From VXYL01 sp965203685 (GTDB taxonomy: Bacteria; Pseudomonadota; Gammaproteobacteria; Pseudomonadales; Azotimanducaceae), in contig OZ241908.1 of NCBI GenBank assembly GCA_965203685.1, forward strand, positions 2,728,001 to 2,792,000: a stretch of 64,000 nt of DNA, read 5' to 3'. Below, in pieces: positions 16,413-25,877 of this stretch (position 1 is the stretch's first letter; the number at the start of each line of letters is the position of its first letter). The translations under genes were made by a program, and so were the position numbers. The notes beneath the pieces are model-generated. The model was not told the origin of the DNA, did no database searches, and saw only the letters and a list, made by a program, of their open reading frames with translations.

Positions 16413-17155
16413 ACACCAAAACCTTCCTTCCCCTTGCAGCCCTTGCTGCTGCAGTCACGCTTACGGCGCCAGCCGCCGAGATCGACGACAAGGTGAACGC
16501 GGCCCTCGAGGCCGACATTCGCACCGAAGCCGAACGCGCCCGAGACGCCAACCGCATGCCCTTGGAGACGCTGAAGTTCTTCGGCCTCACCGACGACATG
16601 CAGGTCCTGGAGCTGTTCCCCGGTGGCGGCTGGTACACCAAGGTTCTTGCGCCCGTGCTGGCCGAGAACGGTGGTCTCGCCGTGTCGATCTTCACCCAGA
16701 ACGTCGAGGCGGCTGCCGCTGAGGCCGGCTGGGATATCGACGTCATTGCGAACGACGGCTACCAGGCCGTGGAAGGCACGCGACGCTTCACGATGACCGG
16801 CATGGACTTCGGCGAAGACCGCTTCGACATGGCGCTGACGTTCCGCAACATGCACAACTTCACGGACGACGGCCGGGCGATGCTGAACGCTGCCGTGTTC
16901 CGGGCCCTCAAGCCGGGCGGCATCTACGGGGTGGTGGATCACACCCGCCGCCACATGCAGGCGGAGACGGACGAGAACTGGCGGCGCGAGGATCCGGTGC
17001 GCACGATCAAGGAAGTCCAGGCCGCTGGCTTCGAGTTCGTCGACTACGCCGACCTGCACTACCGGCCGGACGACGAACTCCGCTACGAGGTGGGACGAAG
17101 GTCGGTGACCGGCAACACGGATCGCTTCACGCTCAAGTTCCGGCGACCGGAGTAA
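16409..17155 (+). CDS. exported class I SAM-dependent methyltransferase (COG4798-like)
   Basis: A 248-residue protein with a Sec-type signal peptide (hydrophobic residues about 5-20, then P-A-A-E) in front of a class I methyltransferase-like fold. Motif I reads V-L-E-L-F-P-G-G-G-W-Y near residue 67, and a later R-N-M-H-N-F block near 146 and L-K-P-G-G block near 170 match the COG4798 predicted methyltransferases, which often carry signal peptides. Export is odd because S-adenosylmethionine is cytoplasmic, so the ligand may differ. Start ATG overlaps the upstream stop (ATGA). Confidence 0.82.
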   Translation: MNTKTFLPLAALAAAVTLTAPAAEIDDKVNAALEADIRTEAERARDANRMPLETLKFFGLTDDMQVLELFPGGGWYTKVLAPVLAENGGLAVSIFTQNVEAAAAEAGWDIDVIANDGYQAVEGTRRFTMTGMDFGEDRFDMALTFRNMHNFTDDGRAMLNAAVFRALKPGGIYGVVDHTRRHMQAETDENWRREDPVRTIKEVQAAGFEFVDYADLHYRPDDELRYEVGRRSVTGNTDRFTLKFRRPE

Positions 17156-17175
17156 CGGCCGCCCGGATTGGGCAA

Positions 17176-17965
17176 TCAGCGGCGCTGACGCGCTTCTAGC
17201 TCCGCAAGACGCCGCTCGGCTTCGGCCGCGCGGCGTTCGGCCTCCTGCCGTGCAACTTCGGCTTGTCGTTGCCCGGCTTCGGCTTGTCGTAATGCCTCGG
17301 CGGCTCCATGGATGTCGTGAATGTCGCGGCCCGTTTGCGGGTCGCGTATGCGGAGGAGTCCGTCCTCGACGCGGAACTCCAACCCCAGCACCTCGCTCAG
17401 AACCCCCCGGTTGCCGGGTAGCGGTTCGATCGGCGTGTATACGCCAGCGACCAGCCGATAGCCTTGCACCGGCGGCTCGACGAATGCGCTTACGGGGTCG
17501 GCCACCCAAAAACTCAGGTACGCCGAACCGCTGGTAGAGCGCATTCTTGGCACTGATGTCGTGCCGCCAAGTGCTGAAAGACAGCACCTCTAGGACGAAG
17601 CCGGGCATTTTGCCCTCGTCCCAGGTCACGAACGAGTTCCTCTTGCGGTTGGGCACGCCGAAAGTCACGTACACGTCGGGTGCCACCATGCGTCGCACGG
17701 GTTGGCCCTTGTCGTTGAGCACGACGTCGCCGCTGTCGTCGACCACGAGGTAGTGGAGGAACATGTCCCCCTGCACCGCGACGTCGGTGCGCACGGCAAA
17801 GTGCTCCCGCAACCCGTAGAGGGCGTAGCTGAGCGGGTCGCGCTGGAAGTCGCCGTCAGGCAACGGCTGACCGTCGTCGAAGGGCAGTTCGGCTTCCGTT
17901 GGCAGATCCCACGCGGGGTCGATACGCGGGATACTCGCGGACTCTCGATGCGCGGGTTGGGCCAT
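17176..17965 (-). pseudogene. Uma2 family (DUF820) endonuclease, frameshifted
   Basis: The N-terminal half (17965 to about 17513) and C-terminal half (to 17176) of a Uma2-type PD-(D/E)XK protein are in different frames. The break is at a run of five A on the plus strand (17508-17512), five T in the gene. With four T the reading becomes G-V-P-E-F-W-V-A-D-P, the family's usual G-V-x-E-Y-W-x-x-D-P junction, giving 262 codons. So a one-base homopolymer expansion separates the halves. Core motifs are present: P-D-V-Y-V-T-F-G near residue 85, and G-F-V-L-E-V-L-S near 110. The C-terminus has E-A-E-R-R-A-A-E repeats. It could be a real pseudogene, a phase-variable tract or a sequencing error. ATG 17965 follows GGAG. 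Confidence 0.78.
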
Positions 17966-18021
17966 GACATCGCTCCGTTCCATCGCCATGCCAGGACGCT
18001 ACCACAGGGCCATTTGCACGA

Positions 18022-18046
18022 ATAACCAAGTAGTTTAGTCAGTTAT
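18022..18046 (+). promoter_or_regulatory. IscR type 1-like operator upstream of sufB
   Basis: A 25-bp element with ATA-ACC ... T-AGTC-AGT-TAT layout matches 20 of 25 positions of the published E. coli type 1 IscR consensus (ATA-S-YY-GACT-R-WWW-Y-AGTC-RR-S-TAT), including the whole right core AGTC and both ATA/TAT ends. It ends four bases before a good -10 hexamer, so a bound Rrf2-type regulator would cover the -35 region. No iscR gene is in the window. Confidence 0.6.
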
Positions 18047-18050
18047 TCGC

Positions 18051-18056
18051 TACAAT
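18051..18056 (+). promoter_or_regulatory. -10 box of the suf operon promoter
   Basis: TACAAT lies 32 bp before the sufB start, directly after the IscR-like operator. No good -35 hexamer is seen at the usual distance, which falls inside the operator. Confidence 0.5.
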
Positions 18057-18088
18057 CCGCCTTCCCACAGACTTGCGAGGCACTGGCG

Positions 18089-19557
18089 TTGCCCGAACAA
18101 GCATCGGACCTCGACGAGCTGGTCAGCCAGGACTATGCGGCGGGCTTCGTCACCGAGATCGACGCCGATACGATGCCGCCTGGCCTCGACGAACAGGTGG
18201 TCCGGGCGATCTCGGCCAAGAAAGACGAGCCCGCATGGATGACGGAGTGGCGCCTCGACGCCTTCCGGCGCTGGCAGACCATGCCCCCACCCCGCTGGGC
18301 GCACGTGTCCTTCCCGGACATTGACTTCCAAGGCATTTCGTACTTCTCGGCTCCCAAGGGGGACCGGCCCAAATCACTCGATGAGGTCGACCCCGAACTG
18401 TTGCGGACCTACGAGAAGCTCGGCATTCCTCTCCATGAGCGCGCGAAGCTCGCGGGTGTCGACGACTCGGACCAAGCCGCACCCGAGGTCGCCGTGGACG
18501 CCGTTTTCGACAGTGTCTCTGTCGCGACCACGTTCAAGGACAAACTGCGCGACGCCGGAGTGGTTTTCTGCTCCATGTCCGAAGCGATCGCCGAGCATCC
18601 CGACCTCGTTCGCCGCTACCTCGGCACCGTCGTGCCGAAGCCCGACAACTTCTACTCGGCCCTCAACTCCGCCGTGTTTAGCGACGGCTCGTTCGTCTAC
18701 ATCCCGAAGCACACGCGGTGCCCGATGGAACTGTCCACGTACTTCCGGATCAACGCCGAAAACACGGGACAGTTCGAGCGGACGCTGATCATCGCCGACG
18801 AAGGCTCGTACGTGAGCTACTTGGAAGGCTGCACGGCGCCGATGCGCGACGACAACCAACTCCACGCCGCAGTGGTCGAACTCGTGGCCCTCGACGACGC
18901 CGAGATCAAGTACTCCACCGTCCAGAACTGGTATCCGGGCGACGAACAAGGCCTTGGCGGGATCTACAACTTCGTCACCAAGCGCGGCGCATGCCTCGGT
19001 GCACGCTCCAAGATCAGTTGGACGCAGGTGGAAACCGGTTCGGCGATCACCTGGAAGTACCCGAGCGTCATGTTGCGCGGTGCGGATTCCGTGGGCGAGT
19101 TCTACTCGGTGGCGTTGACCCGAAACCACCAGCAGGCCGACACCGGCACCAAGATGGTCCACATCGGGCCGCGCACGAAGAGCACGATCGTCTCCAAGGG
19201 GATCAGCGCGGGACACAGCCGCAACAGCTACCGCGGCCTCGTCCGCATGAATCCCGCCGCAGCCGGCGCGCGAAACCATACGCAATGCGACTCGCTGCTG
19301 ATCGGCGATGCTTGCGGTGCGAATACGTTCCCGTACATCGAGAGCAAGCTGCCCGCCGCAGTCGTCGAACACGAGGCGACCACATCGAAGGTCAGCGACG
19401 AGCAGTTGTTCCTGTGCCAGCAACGAGGAATCGACCCCGAGAAGGCCGTTGCCATGATCGTCAACGGGTTCTGCAAGGATGTCTTTCGCACGCTGCCCAT
19501 GGAGTTCGCCGTAGAGGCCGCCAAGCTCCTCGAAGTGAGCCTCGAGGGGGCTGTTGG

Positions 19558-19561
<4 letters not shown>
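18089..19561 (+). CDS. sufB: Fe-S cluster assembly scaffold SufB
   Basis: A 490-residue SufB, the core scaffold subunit of the SufBC2D complex that builds 4Fe-4S clusters. The typical opening Y-A-A-G-F-V-T-E-I, the long beta-helix core with V-E-T-G-S-A-I-T-W-K-Y-P-S and the C-terminal Q-C-D-S-L-L-I-G-D and F-P-Y-I-E segments are all present, at normal family length. The start is TTG at 18089 with GCGAGG upstream. It is the first gene of a seven-gene suf operon; its stop overlaps sufC as GTGA. Confidence 0.95.
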
Positions 19562-20284
<723 letters not shown>

Positions 20285-20304
<20 letters not shown>

Positions 20305-21448
20305 CCCCTTGGCAGTGCCGCGTGCGGGCCCCGTCGCCACCCCCTCGGCGCTTGCGCAACGGCTCCTCGACATCGAACCGAGCGGTCGTTCGACCTGGCT
20401 CGATCCCGCGGCTTGCCAGGCCGTCATCGCCCGCGGGCTGCCGGATACGCGCGGCGAGCCGTGGAAGTACACCAACGTCAACCGCTGGTACGACGTCGCG
20501 TTGGAAGCCCACGACAAGGCGCCGCTCGGAGTTGATGCGCCCGACGGCATCCTGGTCGTCGACTTCGACGACCCTCCCGCGCAGCCGCTAGCCGCGGCGT
20601 ACGGGGGTAAGGCGTTCAACCTCGCTGAACAACCGCTCGCCGCCGTGAACGGCCTTCTCCTCGGGGCGGGTCTAGCCATCGTCGTACCGAGCGGCTGGCG
20701 TGGGGATGCACCGGTTCGCATCCCCGATGGCGGCCCGCCCTACCAACATATCCTGCTGGTCGTTGAGAGCGGCGCCGAGATCACCCTCGTCGAGGAAGCC
20801 AGCGGTTTCACACACCGCATCGTCGAAGCAGTCGTCGAAGCCGGCGGACACCTCCGCCATCTGCGTCGACAGCGTCCCGCGCCGACTCGGGAATGCAGCC
20901 TGGTTGCGGTCCGCCTGGATCAACACGCCCAATACGACCTGAGCATGAGTTCCCGCGGTGCCGAACTGCGGCGCAACGATGTCGTCGTGACACTCGCCGG
21001 CAGCGCTGCCCAGGTCACGGTTCACGGCGCCTGGCGCCTCGTCGGTCGCGAACACCTCGACAACCAGGTCGCCATCCGCCATGTCGCGCCTCAAGGGTTG
21101 AGCCGCCAGACCTACCGCGGTGTCGTCGCCGACCGCGCGCGCGCCGTCCTCAACGGTCGGATCCACATCGCTGCCGGCGCGAAGGCCACCGATGCTGCGC
21201 TCAACACCAAGAACCTGTTGGCGACCGACAACGCCGAGGTCTACGCGAAACCCGAGTTGGAGATCTTCGAGAGCGACGTTCAATGCAGCCACGGTGCCAC
21301 CGTCGGTACGCTCGACGAGGAAGCCGTGTTTTTCCTGCGCAGTCGCGGTTTGAGTGACGAGGCCGCGCGCGCTCTGTTGGTGCGCGGCTTTCTCCGTGAA
21401 GCGATCGCGGACGACGAGGGCGCGGCCCGGCTAGAGTTGGTGGTGTGA
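20285..21448 (+). CDS. sufD: Fe-S cluster assembly protein SufD
   Basis: A 387-residue SufD, paralogue and partner of SufB. The family start P-W-K-Y-T-N-V is near residue 59, and the conserved C-S-H-G-A-T-V-G segment with the cluster-assembly His is near 336, followed by F-F-L-R-S-R-G-L. It overlaps the end of sufC by 20 bp and the start of sufS by 4 bp, consistent with coupled translation of the complex subunits. Confidence 0.94.
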
Positions 21449-22644
21449 AAGCCTACACCTTGCGCGACGACTTCCCGCTCGTGGTTGGGACGGACGTGGT
21501 CTACCTCGACAACGCGGCAACGACGCAAAAGCCGTGCAGCGTGCTGGCCGCAATCCAGACGTATTACGAGACCAGCAACGCTAACGTTCACCGGGCGGCC
21601 CATCGGCTGTCCGACGAGGCCACACGCGCGTTCGAGGCAGCCCGCCGTACCGTGGCGAAACGCATCAACGCCCCATCGTCCGACGAAGTCATCTGGACGC
21701 GAGGCACCACGGAAGGCATAAACCTGGTCGCGGCAGCATACGCGCCGACGGTCCTCGGACCAGGCGACCGGGTATTGATCACCGAGTTGGAGCATCACTC
21801 CAACATCGTGCCGTGGCAGGTCGCCTGCCAGCGCGCACGTGCCACTCTCGATGCTGTGAAGGTGACGCCAGCGGGCGAACTCGACCTCGACGACTTCGAG
21901 GCGAAACTCGATGACCGGACCAGGATCATCGCGGTCAGCCACGTCTCGAACGCCCTCGGTACCGTGAACGACATCCCCTGGATAGTTGACCGGGCACGGT
22001 CGATCGGTGCAACGACGGTGGTCGACGGCGCCCAGGCTCCCGCGCACGTGGACATCGACGTGCAAGCCCTCGGCTGTGACTTCTATGCCTTTTCCGGGCA
22101 CAAGATGTACGGCCCTACCGGCATCGGTGTCCTGTTCGGCCGCCGCGACCTGCTCGACGCGATGCCGCCTTGGCAAACTGGCGGCGAGATGATCGAACGT
22201 GTCCGAATCGAGGAGACGACCTACGCGCCCCTACCCTTCAAGTTCGAGGCCGGTACGCCGAACATCGCAAGTGCGATCGGCCTTGCGGCGGCAGTCGACT
22301 ACCTGGACGCGCTGGATGCCAAGGAAGTTCGAGCACACGAAGCCGATCTGCTGGCCTATGCGTCGGCTTCGCTCAGTCAGGTCGAGGGCATCAAGATCGT
22401 CGGCACGGCCCGGCAGAAGGGTCCCGTGCTTTCATTCCTCCTCGACGGCACGCATCCCCACGATGTCGGCGCGCTGCTCGACCAGCAAGCCGTTGCCGTA
22501 CGCACCGGCCATCATTGCGCCATGCCGCTGATGGACGCCTTCGGAATCCCCGGCACCGTGCGCGCCTCCTTCGGGTTGTATAATTCCCGCGCTGACGTGG
22601 ACGCCTTGACGCAGGCGGTACGCAAGGCGCGATCCATGCTCTGA
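21445..22644 (+). CDS. sufS: cysteine desulfurase SufS
   Basis: A 399-residue group II cysteine desulfurase that takes sulfur from cysteine for cluster assembly. The PLP lysine lies in F-S-G-H-K-M-Y-G-P-T-G near residue 216, the catalytic cysteine in R-T-G-H-H-C-A-M-P near 357, and the early Y-L-D-N-A-A-T-T block is intact. The GTG start at 21445 overlaps the sufD stop as GTGA. SufE, its usual activator, is encoded at the end of the same operon. Confidence 0.95.
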   Translation: MKAYTLRDDFPLVVGTDVVYLDNAATTQKPCSVLAAIQTYYETSNANVHRAAHRLSDEATRAFEAARRTVAKRINAPSSDEVIWTRGTTEGINLVAAAYAPTVLGPGDRVLITELEHHSNIVPWQVACQRARATLDAVKVTPAGELDLDDFEAKLDDRTRIIAVSHVSNALGTVNDIPWIVDRARSIGATTVVDGAQAPAHVDIDVQALGCDFYAFSGHKMYGPTGIGVLFGRRDLLDAMPPWQTGGEMIERVRIEETTYAPLPFKFEAGTPNIASAIGLAAAVDYLDALDAKEVRAHEADLLAYASASLSQVEGIKIVGTARQKGPVLSFLLDGTHPHDVGALLDQQAVAVRTGHHCAMPLMDAFGIPGTVRASFGLYNSRADVDALTQAVRKARSML

Positions 22645-22658
22645 TACCGGAGTTTCCC

Positions 22659-23063
22659 TTGAGTACAGAGGTTTTTGATCCCAAAGCGCACTCTCCGGTG
22701 GCGATTTCCATGACTGATGCCGCGCAGACGCATGTCCGTCGCCAACTGGCCAAGGAAGGAGCCCATGCCCTGTTGCTAGGCATCACCGAGAGTGGCTGCA
22801 ACGGGTACATGTACGAACTGCGCTACGTCGCCGAGGAAGCCGACGATGTCGCGGACGATGTCCGGGCATTCGACTTCAACGGCGTCACCGTGCTCGTCGA
22901 GAACGCCGACTGGGCCTTGGTGGGTGGCACTGAGATTGACTACGTGACCGAGGGCCTGAACGCCGTACTGAAGTTCAGGAACCCGAATGCCACCGGCGAA
23001 TGTGGCTGCGGCGAGAGTTTCTCGGTCGGCGCGTCGGATCCTGCGCCGGCCCTGGGACCCTAG
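22659..23063 (+). CDS. sufA: A-type Fe-S carrier (SufA/IscA/ErpA family)
   Basis: A 134-residue A-type carrier protein. All three cluster-binding cysteines are present, in S-G-C-N-G-Y near residue 47 and G-E-C-G-C-G-E-S-F near 112-120. It accepts clusters from SufBCD and hands them to target proteins. The TTG start at 22659 lies 14 bp after sufS. An extra C-terminal tail (A-S-D-P-A-P-A-L-G-P) follows the usual end. Assigned to SufA by operon position. Confidence 0.88.
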   Translation: MSTEVFDPKAHSPVAISMTDAAQTHVRRQLAKEGAHALLLGITESGCNGYMYELRYVAEEADDVADDVRAFDFNGVTVLVENADWALVGGTEIDYVTEGLNAVLKFRNPNATGECGCGESFSVGASDPAPALGP

Positions 23064-23081
23064 ACGCGGCAAGTTCCACCC

Positions 23082-23606
23082 ATGGAACGCACGGTCATCC
23101 CACTGCGCCGCGACACCGAGGCGCGGATGGTCCCCACGGGGGACCCGCTCACCTTGCCCGCGGGCGCCTTCGTCACGGTGACGCAAGCCCTCGGCGGTGC
23201 CTACACCGTCGTCTACGGGGGCAACATGGCCCGGATCGACGGCGACGATGCCGATGCGCTTGGGTTCGAGCCGGAGACGCTCGAACTGACGCCGCCCGAG
23301 GACGGCAACGTCTCGGTCGCGCAAGTGCAGCAGGCCTTGCGCACCGTCCACGATCCGGAAATCCCGGTCAACATCGTCGACTTGGGATTGGTCTACGACT
23401 GCAACGTGCACGGCGGTGCGGTCGACATCGATCTGACCCTGACCGCCCCGGGGTGTGGCATGGGACCCGTGCTGGTCCAGGACGTCGAGCGCCGCGTAGG
23501 CAAGGTCCCGTTCGTAACCGCCGTCAACGTCAACCTTGTGTTCGATCCACCCTGGGACCGGGCGATGATGACCGAGGAGGCACAACTCGAACTCGGCCTC
23601 TACTGA
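23082..23606 (+). CDS. sufT: SufT (DUF59/MIP18 family) Fe-S maturation protein
   Basis: A 174-residue SufT-type protein: an N-terminal domain of about 75 residues plus a C-terminal DUF59/MIP18 domain with D-P-E-I-P-V-N-I-V-D-L-G-L near residue 90 and the conserved Cys in A-P-G-C-G-M-G-P near 125. DUF59 proteins help mature Fe-S proteins; in Firmicutes, SufT is needed under high Fe-S demand. Its stop shares a base with the sufE start, so it is a true suf operon member. Confidence 0.9.
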   Translation: MERTVIPLRRDTEARMVPTGDPLTLPAGAFVTVTQALGGAYTVVYGGNMARIDGDDADALGFEPETLELTPPEDGNVSVAQVQQALRTVHDPEIPVNIVDLGLVYDCNVHGGAVDIDLTLTAPGCGMGPVLVQDVERRVGKVPFVTAVNVNLVFDPPWDRAMMTEEAQLELGLY

Positions 23607-24022
23607 TGGCCTCGGCTGCGCTCACGGACATCCGGGAGAGCTTCGGCTTCTTCGACAGTTGGGAGGACAAGTACCGGTTCCTCATCGACTTGGGCCGCCA
23701 ACTTGATCAGCTCCCAGTCGAGGATCGTGTCGAGCAGAACCTGGTCCGGGGTTGCCAGAGCCAGGTTTGGCTGGTGCCGACATACGATGCCGATTCGGAT
23801 CGGCTGCATCTCGCCATCGACAGCGATGCACACATCGTCCGCGGACTCATCGCGATCACCTTGGCCTGCTACGACGACCAGTCGCCGACGGCGATCATGG
23901 ACTTCGACATCGAGGGCCTTTTCGGCGAACTCGACCTCGTCGCCCACTTGAGCCCAAGCCGTGGGAACGGACTGCGGGCCATGGTCGCCAAGATCCGCGG
24001 CATCGCGGCAGCCCACGCCTGA
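23606..24022 (+). CDS. sufE: cysteine desulfuration protein SufE
   Basis: A 138-residue SufE that accepts persulfide sulfur from SufS. The acceptor cysteine sits in V-R-G-C-Q-S-Q-V-W near residue 49, and the family opening F-x-x-x-x-x-W-E-D-K-Y-R-F-L-I-D-L-G is intact. The ATG at 23606 overlaps the sufT stop by one base; an upstream extension in the same frame crosses sufT and is ignored. It ends the suf operon. Confidence 0.94.
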   Translation: MASAALTDIRESFGFFDSWEDKYRFLIDLGRQLDQLPVEDRVEQNLVRGCQSQVWLVPTYDADSDRLHLAIDSDAHIVRGLIAITLACYDDQSPTAIMDFDIEGLFGELDLVAHLSPSRGNGLRAMVAKIRGIAAAHA

Positions 24023-24255
24023 CCACTCCCTCGCAAGCCGGCTAGCGCGGCCCGGAACCCGATCCGCGGCGAAAAGGGAGCAATTTCCATGTGCATTCGA
24101 GGCGTGGCGTTGCTAGACTCGGGCCGAGGGATCGAGGGTCGGTTGCGAGAGGTATCGGTGCCTAAAGAACGCGCCAGCCAGCTTTAAGCCCCCTAGCCAT
24201 CAACGTTGCCGCGCATCGCGCGGCGTTACTATGACTGTGTCGACAGGAGGCCAAG

Positions 24256-24453
24256 TTGAGTCGCGCACCGAAGAAACTGCCCCAGAACAACATAGAAATG
24301 AGAAAGTCCATCGAAGAAGACCTGCAAGCGTTTTTGGCAGCAGGCAAGAAGATCCAAGTCATCCCCATGGGTGTTAGCGGCCAGGACAAGATGGGACGTA
24401 GCAAGAACATCGTCATCTCCCGGAAGCGAAGAGCCGCAATCACCGCCACGTAG
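24256..24453 (+). CDS. small basic protein, possibly SutA-like
   Basis: A 65-residue basic protein with a very good ribosome site (AGGAGG, five bases before TTG 24256). The central part, about residues 15-38 (M-R-K-S-I-E-E-D-L-Q-A-F-L then G-K-K-I-Q-V-I), resembles the conserved helix-plus-strand region of Pseudomonas SutA (A-M-E-E-F-L-A-R-G-G-K-V-Q-E-I), a small RNA polymerase-binding regulator of slow growth. That match was made by eye against remembered sequence and lacks SutA's acidic N-terminus, so it is only a suggestion. The 230 bp before the gene hold nothing I can assign. Confidence 0.6.
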   Translation: MSRAPKKLPQNNIEMRKSIEEDLQAFLAAGKKIQVIPMGVSGQDKMGRSKNIVISRKRRAAITAT

Positions 24454-24533
24454 CCCGATACATCCCGTCGAAGGATCCTTAGCGGGGGCGCCGCCCCTCG
24501 TAGGTGAGAAGCCGGCGGGTCGACAGCGATCGA

Positions 24534-25160
24534 TCACCGACCCTTGCCTGGCGCGCGGGTCGTGGTCGTCTCGTCCGGTGATTCCGAACACCGCCAGCGC
24601 TCAAAGTCGGCTGAATCGTCTACATCCCACAGGGGCTCGAGCAACCGTACCGACAAACTGAGCCGGCGGGCCCCCTCAAGCGTTGCTGCAAGTACCCGTG
24701 GCGTGCTCCACGGTATGCCGTGGAAGAGCCCGGCGTGCGGCACGTTCATCGCGATCAGGCAATAGCCGCCGTCCTCCACCGGGCCGATCACGAGATCAAC
24801 GTCCTCAAGCGCAGTAAGCGCACGGTCGACATAGTCCGCCGTCAACACCGGGATGTCGGTGCCGACCAAGGCGGTCACGCCCGCATCGAACGCAGCCGCC
24901 ATCCGTGAGCCCAGGTCTCCTTCCGGCTGCGGGATTACGCGGAAGCCCGCGAAACGGGTGTCAGCCGCTGTGCCTTCGAGCCAGATTTCCGGTTCGAAAC
25001 GACCGCGGCCAGGAGCCAGCCTGGCAAGCGTCCCGGTGAGCAGCCGATCGTAGACAGCAAGCGCAACGTCGTCCCCGACGACGCGCGCCAGTCGTGACTT
25101 GACCCGGCCCCGGACCGGGGCACGGGCGAATATCGCCAAGCGCGGGAGTCGTTCGTTCAC
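24534..25160 (-). CDS. TIGR04282-type arsenosugar glycosyltransferase (DUF2064)
   Basis: A 208-residue DUF2064 nucleotidyl/glycosyltransferase-like protein. The opening I-F-A-R-A-P-V-R-G-R-V-K-S-R-L-A, the G-T-D-I-P-V-L-T motif near residue 100 and G-P-V-E-D-G-G-Y near 125 mark the family. Members often lie beside the TIGR04283 glycosyltransferase, as here, and are linked with arsenosugar biosynthesis in some genomes. No arsM or radical SAM partner is in the window, so arsenic involvement is not shown. The start overlaps the upstream gene's stop (ATGA at 25157-25160). Confidence 0.88.
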   Translation of the reverse strand: MNERLPRLAIFARAPVRGRVKSRLARVVGDDVALAVYDRLLTGTLARLAPGRGRFEPEIWLEGTAADTRFAGFRVIPQPEGDLGSRMAAAFDAGVTALVGTDIPVLTADYVDRALTALEDVDLVIGPVEDGGYCLIAMNVPHAGLFHGIPWSTPRVLAATLEGARRLSLSVRLLEPLWDVDDSADFERWRCSESPDETTTTRAPGKGR

Positions 25161-25828
25161 CTGCCGTTGGCGTAATACCGACGCGCCAGGTCGACCGCGT
25201 CAGCCCCGGCCCAGTAGCGCAATCTCAACCACCACATGAGAAGCACGGTCGGCATCGTCCCATCGCGTTGCCATCGGCGTGCGGAGGTCACCAGCGGTGT
25301 CTCGATCAAGCATGGCCTGCCAAGGCGACGCAGGCGGCGGCAGCACTCAACGTCCTCCATGAGCGGCAGCGACGGTACACCGCCAATGGCCTCAAGCAAG
25401 CGCCGGTGTGCAAATATCCCCTGGTCGCCAGTGGCAATCCCCGTGATTCCCGAGCGCCAGTTCATGGCCGTCTCGACCACGCGCAAGGACCACTCTGATC
25501 CGTCGAGGCGAACCCGGCAGAAGCCCCAACCGGGCTGCGCCGTGCAGGCGTAGAGGGCGGTGATCACGGCACGGCTGACGCGCGAGTCGGCGTGCAGCAA
25601 CCACAGCCAGTCGCCACTGGCGTGATCCACGCCGGTTCGGATCTGCCGGCCACGCCCCGCCGAAGAGGTCAGCACCATGTCAGCGGACGCGGCGACTTCC
25701 AAGCTGCCGTCCTCACTCCCCCCGTCGACCACCACCACTTCGAGCTCCGGTGCGCTGCGCAGGTCCGCAAGGAGGCAGGCCAGGCCCTCGGCGTCGTTGA
25801 GCACCGGCACAACCGCGCTAACCGTCAC
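25157..25828 (-). CDS. TIGR04283-type family 2 glycosyltransferase
   Basis: A 223-residue GT2-fold glycosyltransferase of the TIGR04283 (arsenosugar-associated) kind. Visible motifs are V-V-P-V-L-N-D-A-E at the start, V-V-V-D-G-G-S-E-D-G-S near 34, L-L-H-A-D-S-R near 75 (metal-binding D-x-D equivalent) and M-E-D-V-E-C-C-R-R-L near 155. The GTG at 25828 after AGGAAGG puts the first strand near the N-terminus; an ATG at 25891 would add 21 unconserved residues and overlap the hydrolase gene. Coupled to the DUF2064 gene downstream. Confidence 0.87.
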   Translation of the reverse strand: MTVSAVVPVLNDAEGLACLLADLRSAPELEVVVVDGGSEDGSLEVAASADMVLTSSAGRGRQIRTGVDHASGDWLWLLHADSRVSRAVITALYACTAQPGWGFCRVRLDGSEWSLRVVETAMNWRSGITGIATGDQGIFAHRRLLEAIGGVPSLPLMEDVECCRRLRRLGRPCLIETPLVTSARRWQRDGTMPTVLLMWWLRLRYWAGADAVDLARRYYANGR

Positions 25829-25877
25829 CTCGCCTTCCTCTCCATGGACACCCGCGACCGCCCTCCTGCCGAGAACG

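Noticed and set aside
17508..17512. Programmed frameshift in the Uma2 gene
   Set aside because: Uma2 proteins are not known to use frameshifting, and no slippery heptamer with a downstream structure is evident; a simple one-base change explains the break.
24534..25828. Arsenosugar biosynthesis cluster
   Set aside because: Only the two glycosyltransferase-like genes are present; arsM and the radical SAM enzyme are missing, so the pathway claim is not supported here.
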